From Flavobacteriaceae bacterium UBA5534 (lineage in GTDB: Bacteria; Bacteroidota; Bacteroidia; Flavobacteriales; Flavobacteriaceae), in contig DINS01000022.1 of NCBI GenBank assembly GCA_002426015.1, forward strand, positions 45,845 through 109,844: a stretch of 64,000 bases of DNA. The letters run 5' to 3'. The notes under the pieces were generated by a model, which saw only the letters and a list, made by a program, of their open reading frames with translations, was not told the DNA's origin and made no database searches. The stretch's first letter is position 1; every line of letters starts with the position of its first letter. Shown here piece after piece: positions 35,888 through 45,595 of this stretch. A program made the translations under genes and the position numbers.

Positions 35888-36429
35888 TAAGACCTATAAT
35901 CATATTACTCCTTATGATAAGTGTGGTAAGTTGCAAATCGCCCGAAGCGCGACGACCTATCTCGCACAAATCGGGTTCGTTTATAAATGCTTCTATTGAG
36001 CGGAACAAAAAACTGAACCAAAAGGAGCAAGACATCATACAAACGCTCATAAAAAAAGACACCTCTAATGTTTATATCGCTTCAGAGAGTGGATTTTGGT
36101 ATTATTACAACACAAAAATTGAGCAAGACACCATCACAGCTAAATTTGGTGACATTGTAAATTTTGATTACAACGTCAAAGATTTTAACAAAAACACCAT
36201 TTATTCTGATGATGACATAAAAACCCAAAATTATGCTATGGATAAAGAGGAGTTGTTTACTGGTCTTCGCGAAGGATTAAAACTAATGAAGCCAGGCGAA
36301 ACCGTTACCTTTTTATTTCCATCCCAAAAAGCCTATGGTTACTATGGTGATACCAATCGCATTGGCACAAATATTCCTTTAATATGTGAAGTAACCGTAC
36401 ATTCAATAACTCAAACCCAAAACGATTAA
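35884..36429 (+). CDS. gldI: Gliding-motility lipoprotein GldI (FKBP-type PPIase)
   Basis: A 181-residue lipoprotein (lipobox Cys17, SVVSC/K) with a C-terminal FKBP-like peptidyl-prolyl isomerase domain (ends LREGLKLMKPGETVTFLFPSQKAYGYYGD...). GldI is needed for gliding and T9SS-dependent processes in Flavobacterium johnsoniae, where it is thought to fold exported proteins. The FKBP domain is weak, as usual for the family. Its start overlaps the upstream DHH gene and a second PPIase lipoprotein follows 4 nt later. Confidence 0.88.
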   Translation: MIRPIIILLLMISVVSCKSPEARRPISHKSGSFINASIERNKKLNQKEQDIIQTLIKKDTSNVYIASESGFWYYYNTKIEQDTITAKFGDIVNFDYNVKDFNKNTIYSDDDIKTQNYAMDKEELFTGLREGLKLMKPGETVTFLFPSQKAYGYYGDTNRIGTNIPLICEVTVHSITQTQND

Positions 36430-36433
36430 CATT

Positions 36434-37597
36434 ATGCAATTGATTAAGAAATCACTTCTATTTTTTATGCTCTCTTCACTTATAGTAGCAGCAGCATGTC
36501 AGAACAAATATCCAGATTTACCAGATGGATTATATGCTGAAATCATTACGAACCATGGCACCATGGTTCTTAACCTTGAGTATAAAAAAACACCGATAAC
36601 CGTAGCCAATTTTGTGTCGCTTGCTGAAGGCACCAATACTTTGGTAGATAGCGCTTATGCTGGAAAAAAATATTATAACGGATTAACATTCCATAGAGTT
36701 ATGGATGAGTTTATGATTCAAGGCGGAGATCCAACTGCATCAGGAACTGGCAGTCCAGGATATAAATTTAAGGATGAGTTTTCTCCAGATTTAAAACATG
36801 ATAGACTTGGTATTTTATCGATGGCAAACCCAGGGCCCAATGCAAACGGAAGTCAGTTTTTTATTACCGAAGTACCATACCCATCGCTTGATGGCAGACA
36901 TAGTGTTTTTGGAAATTTAGTGATAGGTGAAGATGTTTTACATACCATTGCTGGTATTGAAGTAAGTAAACCTTCTAACAAGCCAGTGAATCCAGTGGTA
37001 ATGAAAGAAGTCAATATTATAAGAAAAGGAAAAGACGCTAAAAAATTTGATGCACCAAAAGTCTTTAAGGACCATTTTGCCGAAGCTGAAAAAGCTGAAA
37101 AAGAACGTATAGCAAAATTAGAAGAAGAAAAGAAAATCAAAGAGCAAAAAATGATTGCTGCTACTGCTGAAATGAAACCAATTATTGATGATTACGCTAC
37201 TAAAACCAAAGCACTCCCTTCTGGCTTAAAGAAATTCACTATCACCAATGGAACAGGTGCAACACCAAAAGAAGGTGACACCATACAAGTTTTTTATCAA
37301 GGTTATTTTACGGATGGAAAATTATTTGACAGTAATATTCAATCTGTTGAAGAAAAATATGGAATGCTAAATGAAATGAAACTTCAACGTCAAATGTACG
37401 ATGCTATGCCAACTCCTATTAAAGCAGATGCACAAATGATTCAAGGCTTTAAAGAAGCTGTAAAATCACTTAAGGTTGGCGAAAAAGCATTTTTCTATAT
37501 ACCATCACATTTAGCTTATGGCGAACGTGGTCGTGGCATGATAGAACCAAATACAGATTTGACATTTATTATCGAAAGAGTCGAGAAATCAGAATAA
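36434..37597 (+). CDS. Cyclophilin-FKBP fusion lipoprotein (double PPIase)
   Basis: A 387-residue lipoprotein (lipobox Cys22, VAAAC/Q) with two different peptidyl-prolyl isomerases. The cyclophilin domain (about 30-200) shows FHRVMDEFMIQGGDPT and GSQFFIT. After an acidic and helical linker (about 205-250) the FKBP domain (about 270-387) shows GDTIQVFYQGYFTDGKLFDSN and IPSHLAYGERG. It probably assists folding in the periplasm or at the outer membrane. It follows gldI by 4 nt in the same operon. Confidence 0.92.
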   Translation: MQLIKKSLLFFMLSSLIVAAACQNKYPDLPDGLYAEIITNHGTMVLNLEYKKTPITVANFVSLAEGTNTLVDSAYAGKKYYNGLTFHRVMDEFMIQGGDPTASGTGSPGYKFKDEFSPDLKHDRLGILSMANPGPNANGSQFFITEVPYPSLDGRHSVFGNLVIGEDVLHTIAGIEVSKPSNKPVNPVVMKEVNIIRKGKDAKKFDAPKVFKDHFAEAEKAEKERIAKLEEEKKIKEQKMIAATAEMKPIIDDYATKTKALPSGLKKFTITNGTGATPKEGDTIQVFYQGYFTDGKLFDSNIQSVEEKYGMLNEMKLQRQMYDAMPTPIKADAQMIQGFKEAVKSLKVGEKAFFYIPSHLAYGERGRGMIEPNTDLTFIIERVEKSE

Positions 37598-37620
37598 TCA
37601 TTGATTAACAACATTAAACA

Positions 37621-37648
37621 AAAAAGCAGCTCGATGAGCTGCTTTTTT
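37621..37648. terminator. Bidirectional terminator between the PPIase and pepD genes
   Basis: Stem AAAAAGCAGCTC (37621-37632) / GAGCTGCTTTTTT (37636-37648) with a GAT loop. A-run and T-run flank it on both sides; the genes converge here. Confidence 0.88.
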
Positions 37649-37664
37649 ATTTTCGTATAACGTA

Positions 37665-39125
37665 TTATTTCTTCGGAATGTTCTTTAATATCTCCAATAC
37701 AAAATTCCAATATTTTTGGACTGATGAAATTTGGGCACGCTCATCTGGTGAATGGGCTCCTTTGATATTTGGCCCAAAACTTATCATGTCCATTTTTGGG
37801 TAATTAGTGCCAAGAATGCCACATTCCAATCCTGCGTGGCAAGCAGCAACATGTGCCTCTTTACCATTTATATCTTTATAAAGTTTAGACATTACTTTTA
37901 AAATTGCAGAGTCCATATTTGGTGTCCAACCTGGATAATCACCAGAAAACTCTACCTCACAACCTGTCAATTCAAAAGTGGCACGCAACATATTGGCCAA
38001 ATCAAACTTTGAACTTTCAACAGATGAGCGCGTTAAACATCCAATGTTAATTTCACCATCTTTAACGATAACTCTTGCAATGTTATTGGAAGTTTCTACC
38101 AAACCTGGAATATCAGCACTCATTCGATATACACCATTTAACGCTGCATAAATGGCTCTGGTCAATCCTTCTTGAACACCTAAATCCATAATGGTTTTTG
38201 GTGTTTTAACTTTAGAAACTTCAATGGTTAAATTTGGCTCCATGGTTTTTAATTCAGCTTTTATGTCGTTTGCCAAATCATTCATTTCTGACACAAAAGC
38301 TGCCTCATGTATAGAATCGATAGCCACAATAGCATTGCTTTCACGAGGAATAGCATTGCGTAAGCTACCTCCATCAATTTCAGAAATACGCAATCCAAAG
38401 TTTTCAAAGCCATCAAACAACAAACGGTTCATCAATTTATTGGCATTGCCCAAACCTTCATGGATTTGCATTCCGGAGTGCCCTCCATTCAATCCTTTAA
38501 CTGTAATTTTAAATCCAGTCTTGAATTCTGGCGTTTCTTCCTCTTGATAACTTCTAGTAGCTGTGACATCAATTCCTCCAGCGCAACCAACACCTATTTC
38601 GTCATCTTCCTCTGTATCTAAATTGAGAAGTATTTCACCATTAAGCAATCCGCCTTCCAAACCTTTAGCACCAGTCATTCCTGTTTCTTCATCAATGGTA
38701 AATAATGCCTCAATAGCTGGATGTGCAATATCGTTACTTTCTAAAATTGCCATGATCGTAGCAACTCCCAACCCATTATCAGCGCCCAAAGTGGTACCTT
38801 TTGCTTTAACCCAATCGCCATCAACATACATTTCTATACCTTGAGTATCAAAATCGAATTTGGTATCATTGTTTTTTTGGTGAACCATGTCTAAATGCGA
38901 TTGCATCACAATAGCTTTATGGTTTTCCATCCCTTTTGTGGCAGGTTTTTTTATAATCACATTGCCTACCTTGTCCTCAATAGTTTCTAATCCAAGTTTT
39001 TTACCAAATTCTTTCATAAACGCAATCACGCGTTCTTCTTTTTTTGATGGTCTTGGAACTGCATTAAGGTCTGCAAATTTGTTCCAAAGGGCCTTTGGTT
39101 GGAGTTGTCTTATGTCTGAATTCAT
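37665..39125 (-). CDS. pepD: Aminoacyl-histidine dipeptidase (M20 family)
   Basis: Zinc-dependent dipeptidase of 486 residues that cleaves Xaa-His dipeptides. Metal and catalytic motifs are HLDMVHQKN, GTTLGADNGLGVATIMAI, IDEETGMTGAKGLEGG and the C-terminal GLECGILG...SFGPNIKGAHSPDERA. MNSDIRQLQPKALWNKF at 39125 was chosen as the start; seven more residues are open upstream. A TATCTTTG -7-like box lies 21 nt before it (complement of 39146-39153). Confidence 0.95.
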   Translation of the reverse strand: MNSDIRQLQPKALWNKFADLNAVPRPSKKEERVIAFMKEFGKKLGLETIEDKVGNVIIKKPATKGMENHKAIVMQSHLDMVHQKNNDTKFDFDTQGIEMYVDGDWVKAKGTTLGADNGLGVATIMAILESNDIAHPAIEALFTIDEETGMTGAKGLEGGLLNGEILLNLDTEEDDEIGVGCAGGIDVTATRSYQEEETPEFKTGFKITVKGLNGGHSGMQIHEGLGNANKLMNRLLFDGFENFGLRISEIDGGSLRNAIPRESNAIVAIDSIHEAAFVSEMNDLANDIKAELKTMEPNLTIEVSKVKTPKTIMDLGVQEGLTRAIYAALNGVYRMSADIPGLVETSNNIARVIVKDGEINIGCLTRSSVESSKFDLANMLRATFELTGCEVEFSGDYPGWTPNMDSAILKVMSKLYKDINGKEAHVAACHAGLECGILGTNYPKMDMISFGPNIKGAHSPDERAQISSVQKYWNFVLEILKNIPKK

Positions 39126-39197
39126 AGTTTTATTATAAAGTTGCACAAAGATAAGTATTCACATACCTTTTATAAAACTATTTTCTATTTTTGATTC

Positions 39198-40265
39198 ATG
39201 CGTCACTATATTAAGCCCATCATTGCATTTTCGATTTTGCTTCAGATTGTTCTGATTAAGATTTTAGCCCACTTTCCAGAATTCGTGGAACGTTTTTACA
39301 GTAATGGATTGTATAAATTCATCTCTAAAATGATGCACCTCGTTTTTGGATGGATTCCGTTTTCGGTAGGTGATTTACTCTATACCATCGCTGGAATTTA
39401 CATCATAAGATGGTTTGTCATCAATAGAAAGCGAATCAGAAAAGATACCAAGAACTGGTTTTTGGATGTTATGGTGGCCATTTCTATTGGGTATTTTTCA
39501 TTTCACCTGCTTTGGGCTTTCAATTATTACCGATTGCCACTTCACAAATCGCTAAATATTGAAACAAATTATACAACCGAAGAATTAATTGCATTTACAA
39601 AACAACTTATTGAGTCATCTAATGCCATTCAGTTGGAGCTGACGCAAAATGATTCTGTAAAAGTTGACATGCCTTATAGCAAAAAAGAGCTTTTAGAATT
39701 GACACCTCGTGGTTACGAACAGTTGACAAAACAATTTCCACATTTGTCATATAAAACCAAAAGTTTAAAGCGTTCAATTTATAGTTTACCTCTTACTTAT
39801 ATGGGCTTTAGTGGGTACTTGAATCCTTTTACCAATGAAGCTCAAATTGATGGATTGATTCCAACTTATAAATATCCTACAACATCAAGCCACGAGATTG
39901 CACACCAACTAGGTTATGCAGCAGAAAATGAAGCCAATTTTATTGGTGCCATGGCTGCTATGAACCATCCCGATCGGTTTTTTAATTACTCTGGTTACAC
40001 CTTCGCTTTAGGGCATTGCTTAAACGATTTATACTTAAGGGCCCCTAAACAATATGAAGCTTTGGTAAAAACAATCAACAAAGGCATACTTAAAAATTAT
40101 GATGAAGCCAGACGGTTTTGGTTGTCTTACGAAAACCCTTCGGAAGTGTTTTTCAAACATACCTACAGTGGTTTTCTAAAAGCAAACAATCAATCTGGCG
40201 GTATTGATAGCTATAGTTATGTAGTTGCACTTTTGGTTAACTATTACAAATCTAATTCACTATAA
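39198..40265 (+). CDS. DUF3810 family membrane protein with HE-like motif
   Basis: A 355-residue membrane protein with two or three N-terminal helices (the first around 8-25, others around 55-75 and 95-113). A large domain follows that includes SSHEIAHQLGYAAENEANFIG. The HExxH-like motif plus a downstream Glu resembles zinc metallopeptidases, so DUF3810 proteins may be peptidases; this is an inference. A -7-like TATTTTTG is at 39186-39193, 4 nt from the ATG. Confidence 0.88.
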   Translation: MRHYIKPIIAFSILLQIVLIKILAHFPEFVERFYSNGLYKFISKMMHLVFGWIPFSVGDLLYTIAGIYIIRWFVINRKRIRKDTKNWFLDVMVAISIGYFSFHLLWAFNYYRLPLHKSLNIETNYTTEELIAFTKQLIESSNAIQLELTQNDSVKVDMPYSKKELLELTPRGYEQLTKQFPHLSYKTKSLKRSIYSLPLTYMGFSGYLNPFTNEAQIDGLIPTYKYPTTSSHEIAHQLGYAAENEANFIGAMAAMNHPDRFFNYSGYTFALGHCLNDLYLRAPKQYEALVKTINKGILKNYDEARRFWLSYENPSEVFFKHTYSGFLKANNQSGGIDSYSYVVALLVNYYKSNSL

Positions 40266-40347
40266 ACGTTAAAAAACAAAATAATAGTTTCAACTCTTAA
40301 CTTAATTTTTATCTTTAGAACTCTAATATTTCAACCAACATAACACA

Positions 40348-43314
40348 ATGATTAAACACTATTTAACTATCCTCACGTTCTTGTGTGGTTTTGCACTATG
40401 TGCACAAGAGTATTTTCCAAAAAATTACGGTGTCGCAACAAAAAACACCAATTACACTGCAATCATCAACGCCAAAATCTATGTCACTCCAACTCAAGTT
40501 ATTGAAAAGGGGACTCTTTTAATCAAAGATGGCAAAGTGGTCGCCACTGGAACGACTGTGAGTATTCCAAAAAACAGTACGGTTGTAGATGCTACAGGAA
40601 AAAGCATTTACCCATCTTTTATTGACATTTACTCAAGTTTTGGTATTGAAAAACCAAAGCGACAAGGTGGAGGTAGAAGTTCTCAATACGATGCAAGTCG
40701 TACTGGTTATTACTGGAATGACCACGTAATGCCAGAAAATAATGCGATAGAGAAATTCAGCTACGATTCAAAAAAAGCAGATGAACTCATCAAAGCTGGT
40801 TTTGGTGTGGTCAATACACACCTACAAGATGGCATTATTAGAGGAACAGGAGCACTTGTTGCTTTAAATAACAACGATGGTAACGAGGTAAGAGTTTTAG
40901 ATACAAAATCAGCTCAATACCTGTCCTTTACTAAAAGTGTGACATCTAACCAAGCGTATCCTTCCTCTATTATGGGAAGCATGGCTTTGTTACGACAAAT
41001 GTATTTGGATGCTGATTGGTACGCCAAAGGTAACTCTAAAACAAAAGACCTATCATTAGAAGCATTAAATGCAAATAAACAATTGGTTCAAATTTTTGAA
41101 GCTGGAAGCCGAGCAAATGACTTACGCGCAGACAAAGTTGGTGATGCCTACAACATACAGTATGTAATTGTTGGTGGTGGTGATGAATTTGAGCGTATCA
41201 ACGACATCAAAGCGATGAATGCATCAATGATTATTCCTATCAATTTTCCAGACGCTTATGATGTAGAAAACGCATTCTTGGCTGAAACATTGTCATTAAA
41301 AGACTTGAGGGCATGGAACCAAAAACCAACAAACCCAAAGGTGTTGGCTGATAACAACATTCCTTTTGCATTAACAACCCACGATTTAAAATCACCTAAA
41401 GAGTTTAAATCTAACTTAATGCGAGCCATCAAATTTGGATTATCAAAAGACAAAGCATTGGAAGCATTGACAACCATTCCTGCTCAAATATTAGGTAAAT
41501 CATCAACTATTGGTTCACTTAAAAATGGTGCTTATGCCAACTTCCTAATTACTTCTGGTGATATTTTTGAAGAGAAAACAACCGTTTATGAGAATTGGGT
41601 GCAAGGAAACAAAAATATTCTTGAGGACATGAACACCGTAGATATTAGAGGTGTTTATGAATTTTCACTGGCTGGAGAAAATTATAAAATGGACATCAAA
41701 GGCGAATTGAGCAAATTAAAATCGGAAGTTACTTCCGATGACAAAACCAGAGGTTCAAAAATTTCTTATGCTGATGATTGGGTAAATATTGCATTCACAA
41801 CAAAAGATTCTACACAACAAGAGTTTGTAAGGATTGTAGCCAATGTCGATGACAATAAAAACCTAAATGGGAAAGCCATTTTGCCAAGCGGAACTGAAAT
41901 GTCATTTTTTGCAAAACAATCTGAAAGCAAAGACACAGATAAAAAAGGTGAGGACAAAAAAGACGAAAAAGACGAGACGGAAAAAGTATCGCCTGTTACC
42001 TATCCTAATATGGCCTATGGTTTTGCCGAATTACCAAAACAAGAAACCTTGCTGTTTAAAAACGCAACCGTTTGGACCAACGAAAAAGATGGGGTTTTAA
42101 AAAATACCGATGTTCTCATCAAAAACGGAAAAATATCCAAAGTCGGCCAGAATATATCTGACGGAAGTGCCACAGTCATAGATGCAACTGGCAAACACTT
42201 AACTGCTGGTGTGATTGATGAACATTCGCATATTGCGGCAGCTTCCATTAACGAAGGTGGACAAAACTCTTCTGCAGAAGTAAGCATCGAAGACGTGGTT
42301 GACGATAGTGATATTGATGTATATCGCAATCTAGCTGGTGGTGTAACTTCTATTCAAATTTTGCATGGCTCGGCAAATCCTATTGGAGGCCGTTCGGCCA
42401 TTATCAAACTAAAATGGGGAGAATCTGTAAATAATCTTATTTATAATAATAGTCCAAAATTCATAAAATTTGCTTTGGGTGAAAACGTCAAGCAAAGCAA
42501 CTGGGATAGCAATCGCTTTCCACAAACCAGAATGGGAGTTGAACAGGTTTTTATCGATTATTTTACAAGAGCCAAAGAATATGATGCCCTGAAAAAAAGC
42601 GGCAAACCATACCGCAAAGACATCGAAATGGAAACACTTGCCGAAATACTTAACAAGGAGCGCTTCATTAGCTGTCACTCCTATGTTCAGAGTGAAATCA
42701 ATATGCTAATGAAAGTAGCAGACCAATTCAACTTCAATGTCAACACATTCACCCACATTCTCGAAGGCTATAAAGTAGCAGATAAAATGGCTGAACATGG
42801 TGTTGGTGGCTCAACTTTCAGTGATTGGTGGTCTTACAAATATGAAGTGAATGACGCCATCCCATACAATGCAGCCATTATGCACAATGCAGGCGTTACA
42901 GTCGCCATCAACAGTGACGACGCCGAAATGTCAAGACGACTCAATCAAGAAGCAGGTAAAACTGTAAAATATGGAGGCATGAGTGAGGAAGAGGCCTTAA
43001 AATTTGTAACACTTAATCCTGCCAAATTATTGCATATCGATGATCGCGTAGGGAGTATTAAAGTCGGAAAAGATGCCGATGTCGTGCTATGGACAGACCA
43101 TCCTCTTTCAATTTATGCCAAAGCAGAAAAAACAATTATTGAAGGTGTTACCTATTTCGATTTGAAACGAGATGAAACAATGAGAGACGCTATTATGAGA
43201 GAAAAAAGCGACATCATTAATGATATGTTGAAAGCAAAAAACAAAGGACTGAAAACACAGCCTATCAAAAAGAAAGAAAAGGAATTAATGCATTGCGATT
43301 CACTTGAAGAATAA
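40348..43314 (+). CDS. Exported double amidohydrolase-like protein
   Basis: A 988-residue secreted protein with a signal peptide (1-19, ending CA/Q) and two amidohydrolase-type TIM-barrel modules. The first half has PSFIDIYSSFG where the metal motif HxH should be (Tyr and Ser instead), so it is probably inactive. The second half has DEHSHIAAASI, SCHSYV, THILEGYKV and an INSDDAEMS aspartate, so metal binding looks intact. The likely substrate is an amide or hydantoin-like compound, but the family is too diverse to say. A second amidohydrolase-like gene follows on the same strand. Confidence 0.9.
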   Translation: MIKHYLTILTFLCGFALCAQEYFPKNYGVATKNTNYTAIINAKIYVTPTQVIEKGTLLIKDGKVVATGTTVSIPKNSTVVDATGKSIYPSFIDIYSSFGIEKPKRQGGGRSSQYDASRTGYYWNDHVMPENNAIEKFSYDSKKADELIKAGFGVVNTHLQDGIIRGTGALVALNNNDGNEVRVLDTKSAQYLSFTKSVTSNQAYPSSIMGSMALLRQMYLDADWYAKGNSKTKDLSLEALNANKQLVQIFEAGSRANDLRADKVGDAYNIQYVIVGGGDEFERINDIKAMNASMIIPINFPDAYDVENAFLAETLSLKDLRAWNQKPTNPKVLADNNIPFALTTHDLKSPKEFKSNLMRAIKFGLSKDKALEALTTIPAQILGKSSTIGSLKNGAYANFLITSGDIFEEKTTVYENWVQGNKNILEDMNTVDIRGVYEFSLAGENYKMDIKGELSKLKSEVTSDDKTRGSKISYADDWVNIAFTTKDSTQQEFVRIVANVDDNKNLNGKAILPSGTEMSFFAKQSESKDTDKKGEDKKDEKDETEKVSPVTYPNMAYGFAELPKQETLLFKNATVWTNEKDGVLKNTDVLIKNGKISKVGQNISDGSATVIDATGKHLTAGVIDEHSHIAAASINEGGQNSSAEVSIEDVVDDSDIDVYRNLAGGVTSIQILHGSANPIGGRSAIIKLKWGESVNNLIYNNSPKFIKFALGENVKQSNWDSNRFPQTRMGVEQVFIDYFTRAKEYDALKKSGKPYRKDIEMETLAEILNKERFISCHSYVQSEINMLMKVADQFNFNVNTFTHILEGYKVADKMAEHGVGGSTFSDWWSYKYEVNDAIPYNAAIMHNAGVTVAINSDDAEMSRRLNQEAGKTVKYGGMSEEEALKFVTLNPAKLLHIDDRVGSIKVGKDADVVLWTDHPLSIYAKAEKTIIEGVTYFDLKRDETMRDAIMREKSDIINDMLKAKNKGLKTQPIKKKEKELMHCDSLEE

Positions 43315-43341
43315 AAGAGTTCAGTTAAACAAATAAAAAAC

Positions 43342-43356
43342 ATTCGTGTATTCGTG
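43342..43356 (+). repeat. ATTCGTG direct repeat between the amidohydrolase genes
   Basis: ATTCGTG occurs twice, 8 bp apart (43342-43348 and 43350-43356), within a longer ATTCGTGTATTCGTGGCGAAT stretch. It looks like a fragment of a dispersed intergenic motif. Function unknown. Confidence 0.35.
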
Positions 43357-43376
43357 GCGAATAAAAAAAACATAAA

Positions 43377-44681
43377 ATGAAAAACATAAAAATTATAATT
43401 CTGATGGTGTTGTGCAGTTCTCTATCGTTCGCACAACAAACACCTGCAGCAAAACAAACCAAAGACATTGCCATTACTGGAGCTACAGCTCACATAGGCA
43501 ATGGAACTGTCATTGAACACAGCCTTATCATTTTAAAGGAAGGTAAAATATTTATGGTTGTTGATGGTAGAACAGCTAAAATAGACATATCCAATATGAC
43601 CCAGATTGATGCTTCAGGAAAACATGTCTATCCTGGATTTATAGTACCTAATTCCACTTTGGGACTTATAGAGATAGATGCCGTAAAAGCTACAGATGAC
43701 GATGATGAGATTGGTGATTTTAATCCACATATCAGAAGTGTTATTGCCTATAATGCCGAATCAAAAATTGTGGAGTCCATGCGTCCAAACGGCGTTTTGG
43801 TTGGACAGATCGCACCTCGTGGTGGACGTATTTCTGGAACCTCATCAATCGTACAGTTTGATGCTTGGAACTGGGAAGACGCTACTGTAAAAGCCGATGA
43901 TGGCATCCATATGAATTGGCCAAGCAGCTTCAGTAGAGGTCGTTGGTGGTTAGGTGAAGATCCTGGTTTGAAAGCAAATGATAAATACAGTGAACAAGTG
44001 AATGAAGTGACATCGTTCTTTAACGAAACCAAAGCCTATGCAAGTGGTGACCAATCGAAAGTGAATTTACCTTACAAGGCAACCATAGGATTGTTCGATG
44101 GTTCAAAAAAACTATACATTCATGTCGATGACGAAAAAGGAATTACTGATGCCATCAATTTTGCCAATGAAAACAAAGTAAAATCAATGGTAGTTGTTGG
44201 AGGCGCAGAAGCTTATAAGGTTGCTGATTTACTGAAACAAAATAACATCCCAGTACTTTTACAGCGTGTACATTCTAGACCAAGTGCAGATGATGACGAT
44301 TATGATATGCCATACAAAATGGCCACCTTATTGACTGAAAAAGGCGTTTTGGTAGCTTTGGAAGTCAGTGGACAAATGGAACGTATGAATGCTCGTAACC
44401 TTCCATTTTATGCTGGTACAACAGTTGCACATGGTTTATCAAAAGAACAAGCACTACAATTGATCACTTTAAATCCTGCAAAAATTTTAGGAATCGACAC
44501 TATCTATGGAACGTTGGAAAGTGGCAAAAGCGCTACATTGTTTATCAGTGAAGGCGATGCGCTAGATATGCGAACCAATCAATTGACTCATGCTTTTATT
44601 GATGGTCGCCTCGTTAGTTTAGAAACCCATCAAACTGAATTATGGCAACGTTATTCCAATAAGTATAAATCTCAAGATTAA
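43377..44681 (+). CDS. Exported amidohydrolase-like protein, metal motif lost
   Basis: A 434-residue secreted protein (signal peptide 1-19, LSFAQQ) with an amidohydrolase-type fold and the composite-domain features LIILKEGKIFMV and VYPGFIVPNSTLG. At the site of the HxH metal motif it has PNST, and no other typical ligand pattern was found, so it is probably a pseudoenzyme. The end (HGLSKEQALQLITLNPAKILGID...GTLESGKSATLFI) is standard for the superfamily. It lies 62 nt after the 988-residue protein and may act with it as a subunit. Confidence 0.88.
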   Translation: MKNIKIIILMVLCSSLSFAQQTPAAKQTKDIAITGATAHIGNGTVIEHSLIILKEGKIFMVVDGRTAKIDISNMTQIDASGKHVYPGFIVPNSTLGLIEIDAVKATDDDDEIGDFNPHIRSVIAYNAESKIVESMRPNGVLVGQIAPRGGRISGTSSIVQFDAWNWEDATVKADDGIHMNWPSSFSRGRWWLGEDPGLKANDKYSEQVNEVTSFFNETKAYASGDQSKVNLPYKATIGLFDGSKKLYIHVDDEKGITDAINFANENKVKSMVVVGGAEAYKVADLLKQNNIPVLLQRVHSRPSADDDDYDMPYKMATLLTEKGVLVALEVSGQMERMNARNLPFYAGTTVAHGLSKEQALQLITLNPAKILGIDTIYGTLESGKSATLFISEGDALDMRTNQLTHAFIDGRLVSLETHQTELWQRYSNKYKSQD

Positions 44682-44689
44682 CTATAAAA

Positions 44690-44716
44690 AAAAGCGACTC
44701 GATGGAGTCGCTTTTT
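44690..44716. terminator. Bidirectional terminator
   Basis: Stem AAAAGCGACTC / GAGTCGCTTTT with loop GATG and A/T-runs on both sides. It lies between the convergent amidohydrolase-like and lipoprotein genes. Confidence 0.88.
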
Positions 44717-44717
44717 T

Positions 44718-45515
44718 TTACTTGATAGCTTCTGCACCTTCTGGCATCATATACATCTTTAAATTCATTTTGTCAGTTGTCAACATCACGTTAGTAAAGG
44801 TTGCTTCATTCTTTTTGGTTGTTGGTAAATTATTTTCAACATGGTACCAAGTCAACGTTTTTGGCATCATTAAACCTTCAACATCTTGCCACTCATTGTA
44901 TTTTATATAATGCCATTCTTTGCTTTTTTCATTAGAAAAATAAGTAACAGTATAAGCCAACCAGACCATTTTATAAGTGTCTTTGTCATAATACAGTACA
45001 TATTCATCATCTGGTGACTCTCCTACTCCAGCTTCGTAACTAATTTTGATACCAGGATACGTTTTACCTTCAAAAGTCAATGGTTCAGCTTCAGTATAAG
45101 TAATTCCATCATCAGCTAACACAAAAGGCATCGCATAAAAATAGAACATCAAATTATAGTAAAACTTCGGATTGCCCTCATAAGGTGTTTTGTCCTTACT
45201 TTTGATCCAGACCGATTCTCCATCAAAGCCAATGGTATGTTTTGGCATTTCTACAAGCGAATAACGTTCTTTTAAATCGGTTGTGGTAATTTCATAACCT
45301 TCCGTTTTTTCTATACTAAATTCTAGCGTCCGCATTTGTTTCCAGGCCTCTAAAGTGCCATGAGCATCAAATACTTTGGTGATGCTTTCGGGATAGATGC
45401 TTGTGGTCACGTCAAGCTCTTCTTCTTGATAATCTACCGCAGGAGTTTCTACTTTTTTGTCTTTACAGGCAGACATCACAATTAGCATCAGAAATAATAA
45501 AAGAAGTTTTTTCAT
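44718..45515 (-). CDS. DUF6503-like lipoprotein
   Basis: A 265-residue lipoprotein (lipobox Cys17, VMSAC/K) with a beta-rich body. Features include ITKVFDAHGTLEAWKQMRTLEFSIEKTEG and GFDGESVWIKSKD, an outer-membrane LolA/LolB-like fold pattern. I tentatively place it in DUF6503; the function is unknown. It has its own promoter on the minus strand (45550-45578), overlapping the divergent RNA methyltransferase promoter. Confidence 0.78.
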   Translation of the reverse strand: MKKLLLLFLMLIVMSACKDKKVETPAVDYQEEELDVTTSIYPESITKVFDAHGTLEAWKQMRTLEFSIEKTEGYEITTTDLKERYSLVEMPKHTIGFDGESVWIKSKDKTPYEGNPKFYYNLMFYFYAMPFVLADDGITYTEAEPLTFEGKTYPGIKISYEAGVGESPDDEYVLYYDKDTYKMVWLAYTVTYFSNEKSKEWHYIKYNEWQDVEGLMMPKTLTWYHVENNLPTTKKNEATFTNVMLTTDKMNLKMYMMPEGAEAIK

Positions 45516-45549
45516 TTTTTAGTTTTTTAGATTGTATGATTTGACGTAT

Positions 45550-45587
45550 CAAATTTACAAGGATTACATTAAAATCAATTATTTTTG
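45550..45587. promoter_or_regulatory. Divergent overlapping promoters
   Basis: On the minus strand TTG (complement of 45576-45578) and TAAATTTG (complement of 45550-45557) with an 18-bp spacer face the lipoprotein gene. On the plus strand TATTTTTG (45580-45587) faces the methyltransferase gene, 8 nt from its ATG, without a clear -33. Confidence 0.55.
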
Positions 45588-45595
45588 CTCTTAAT

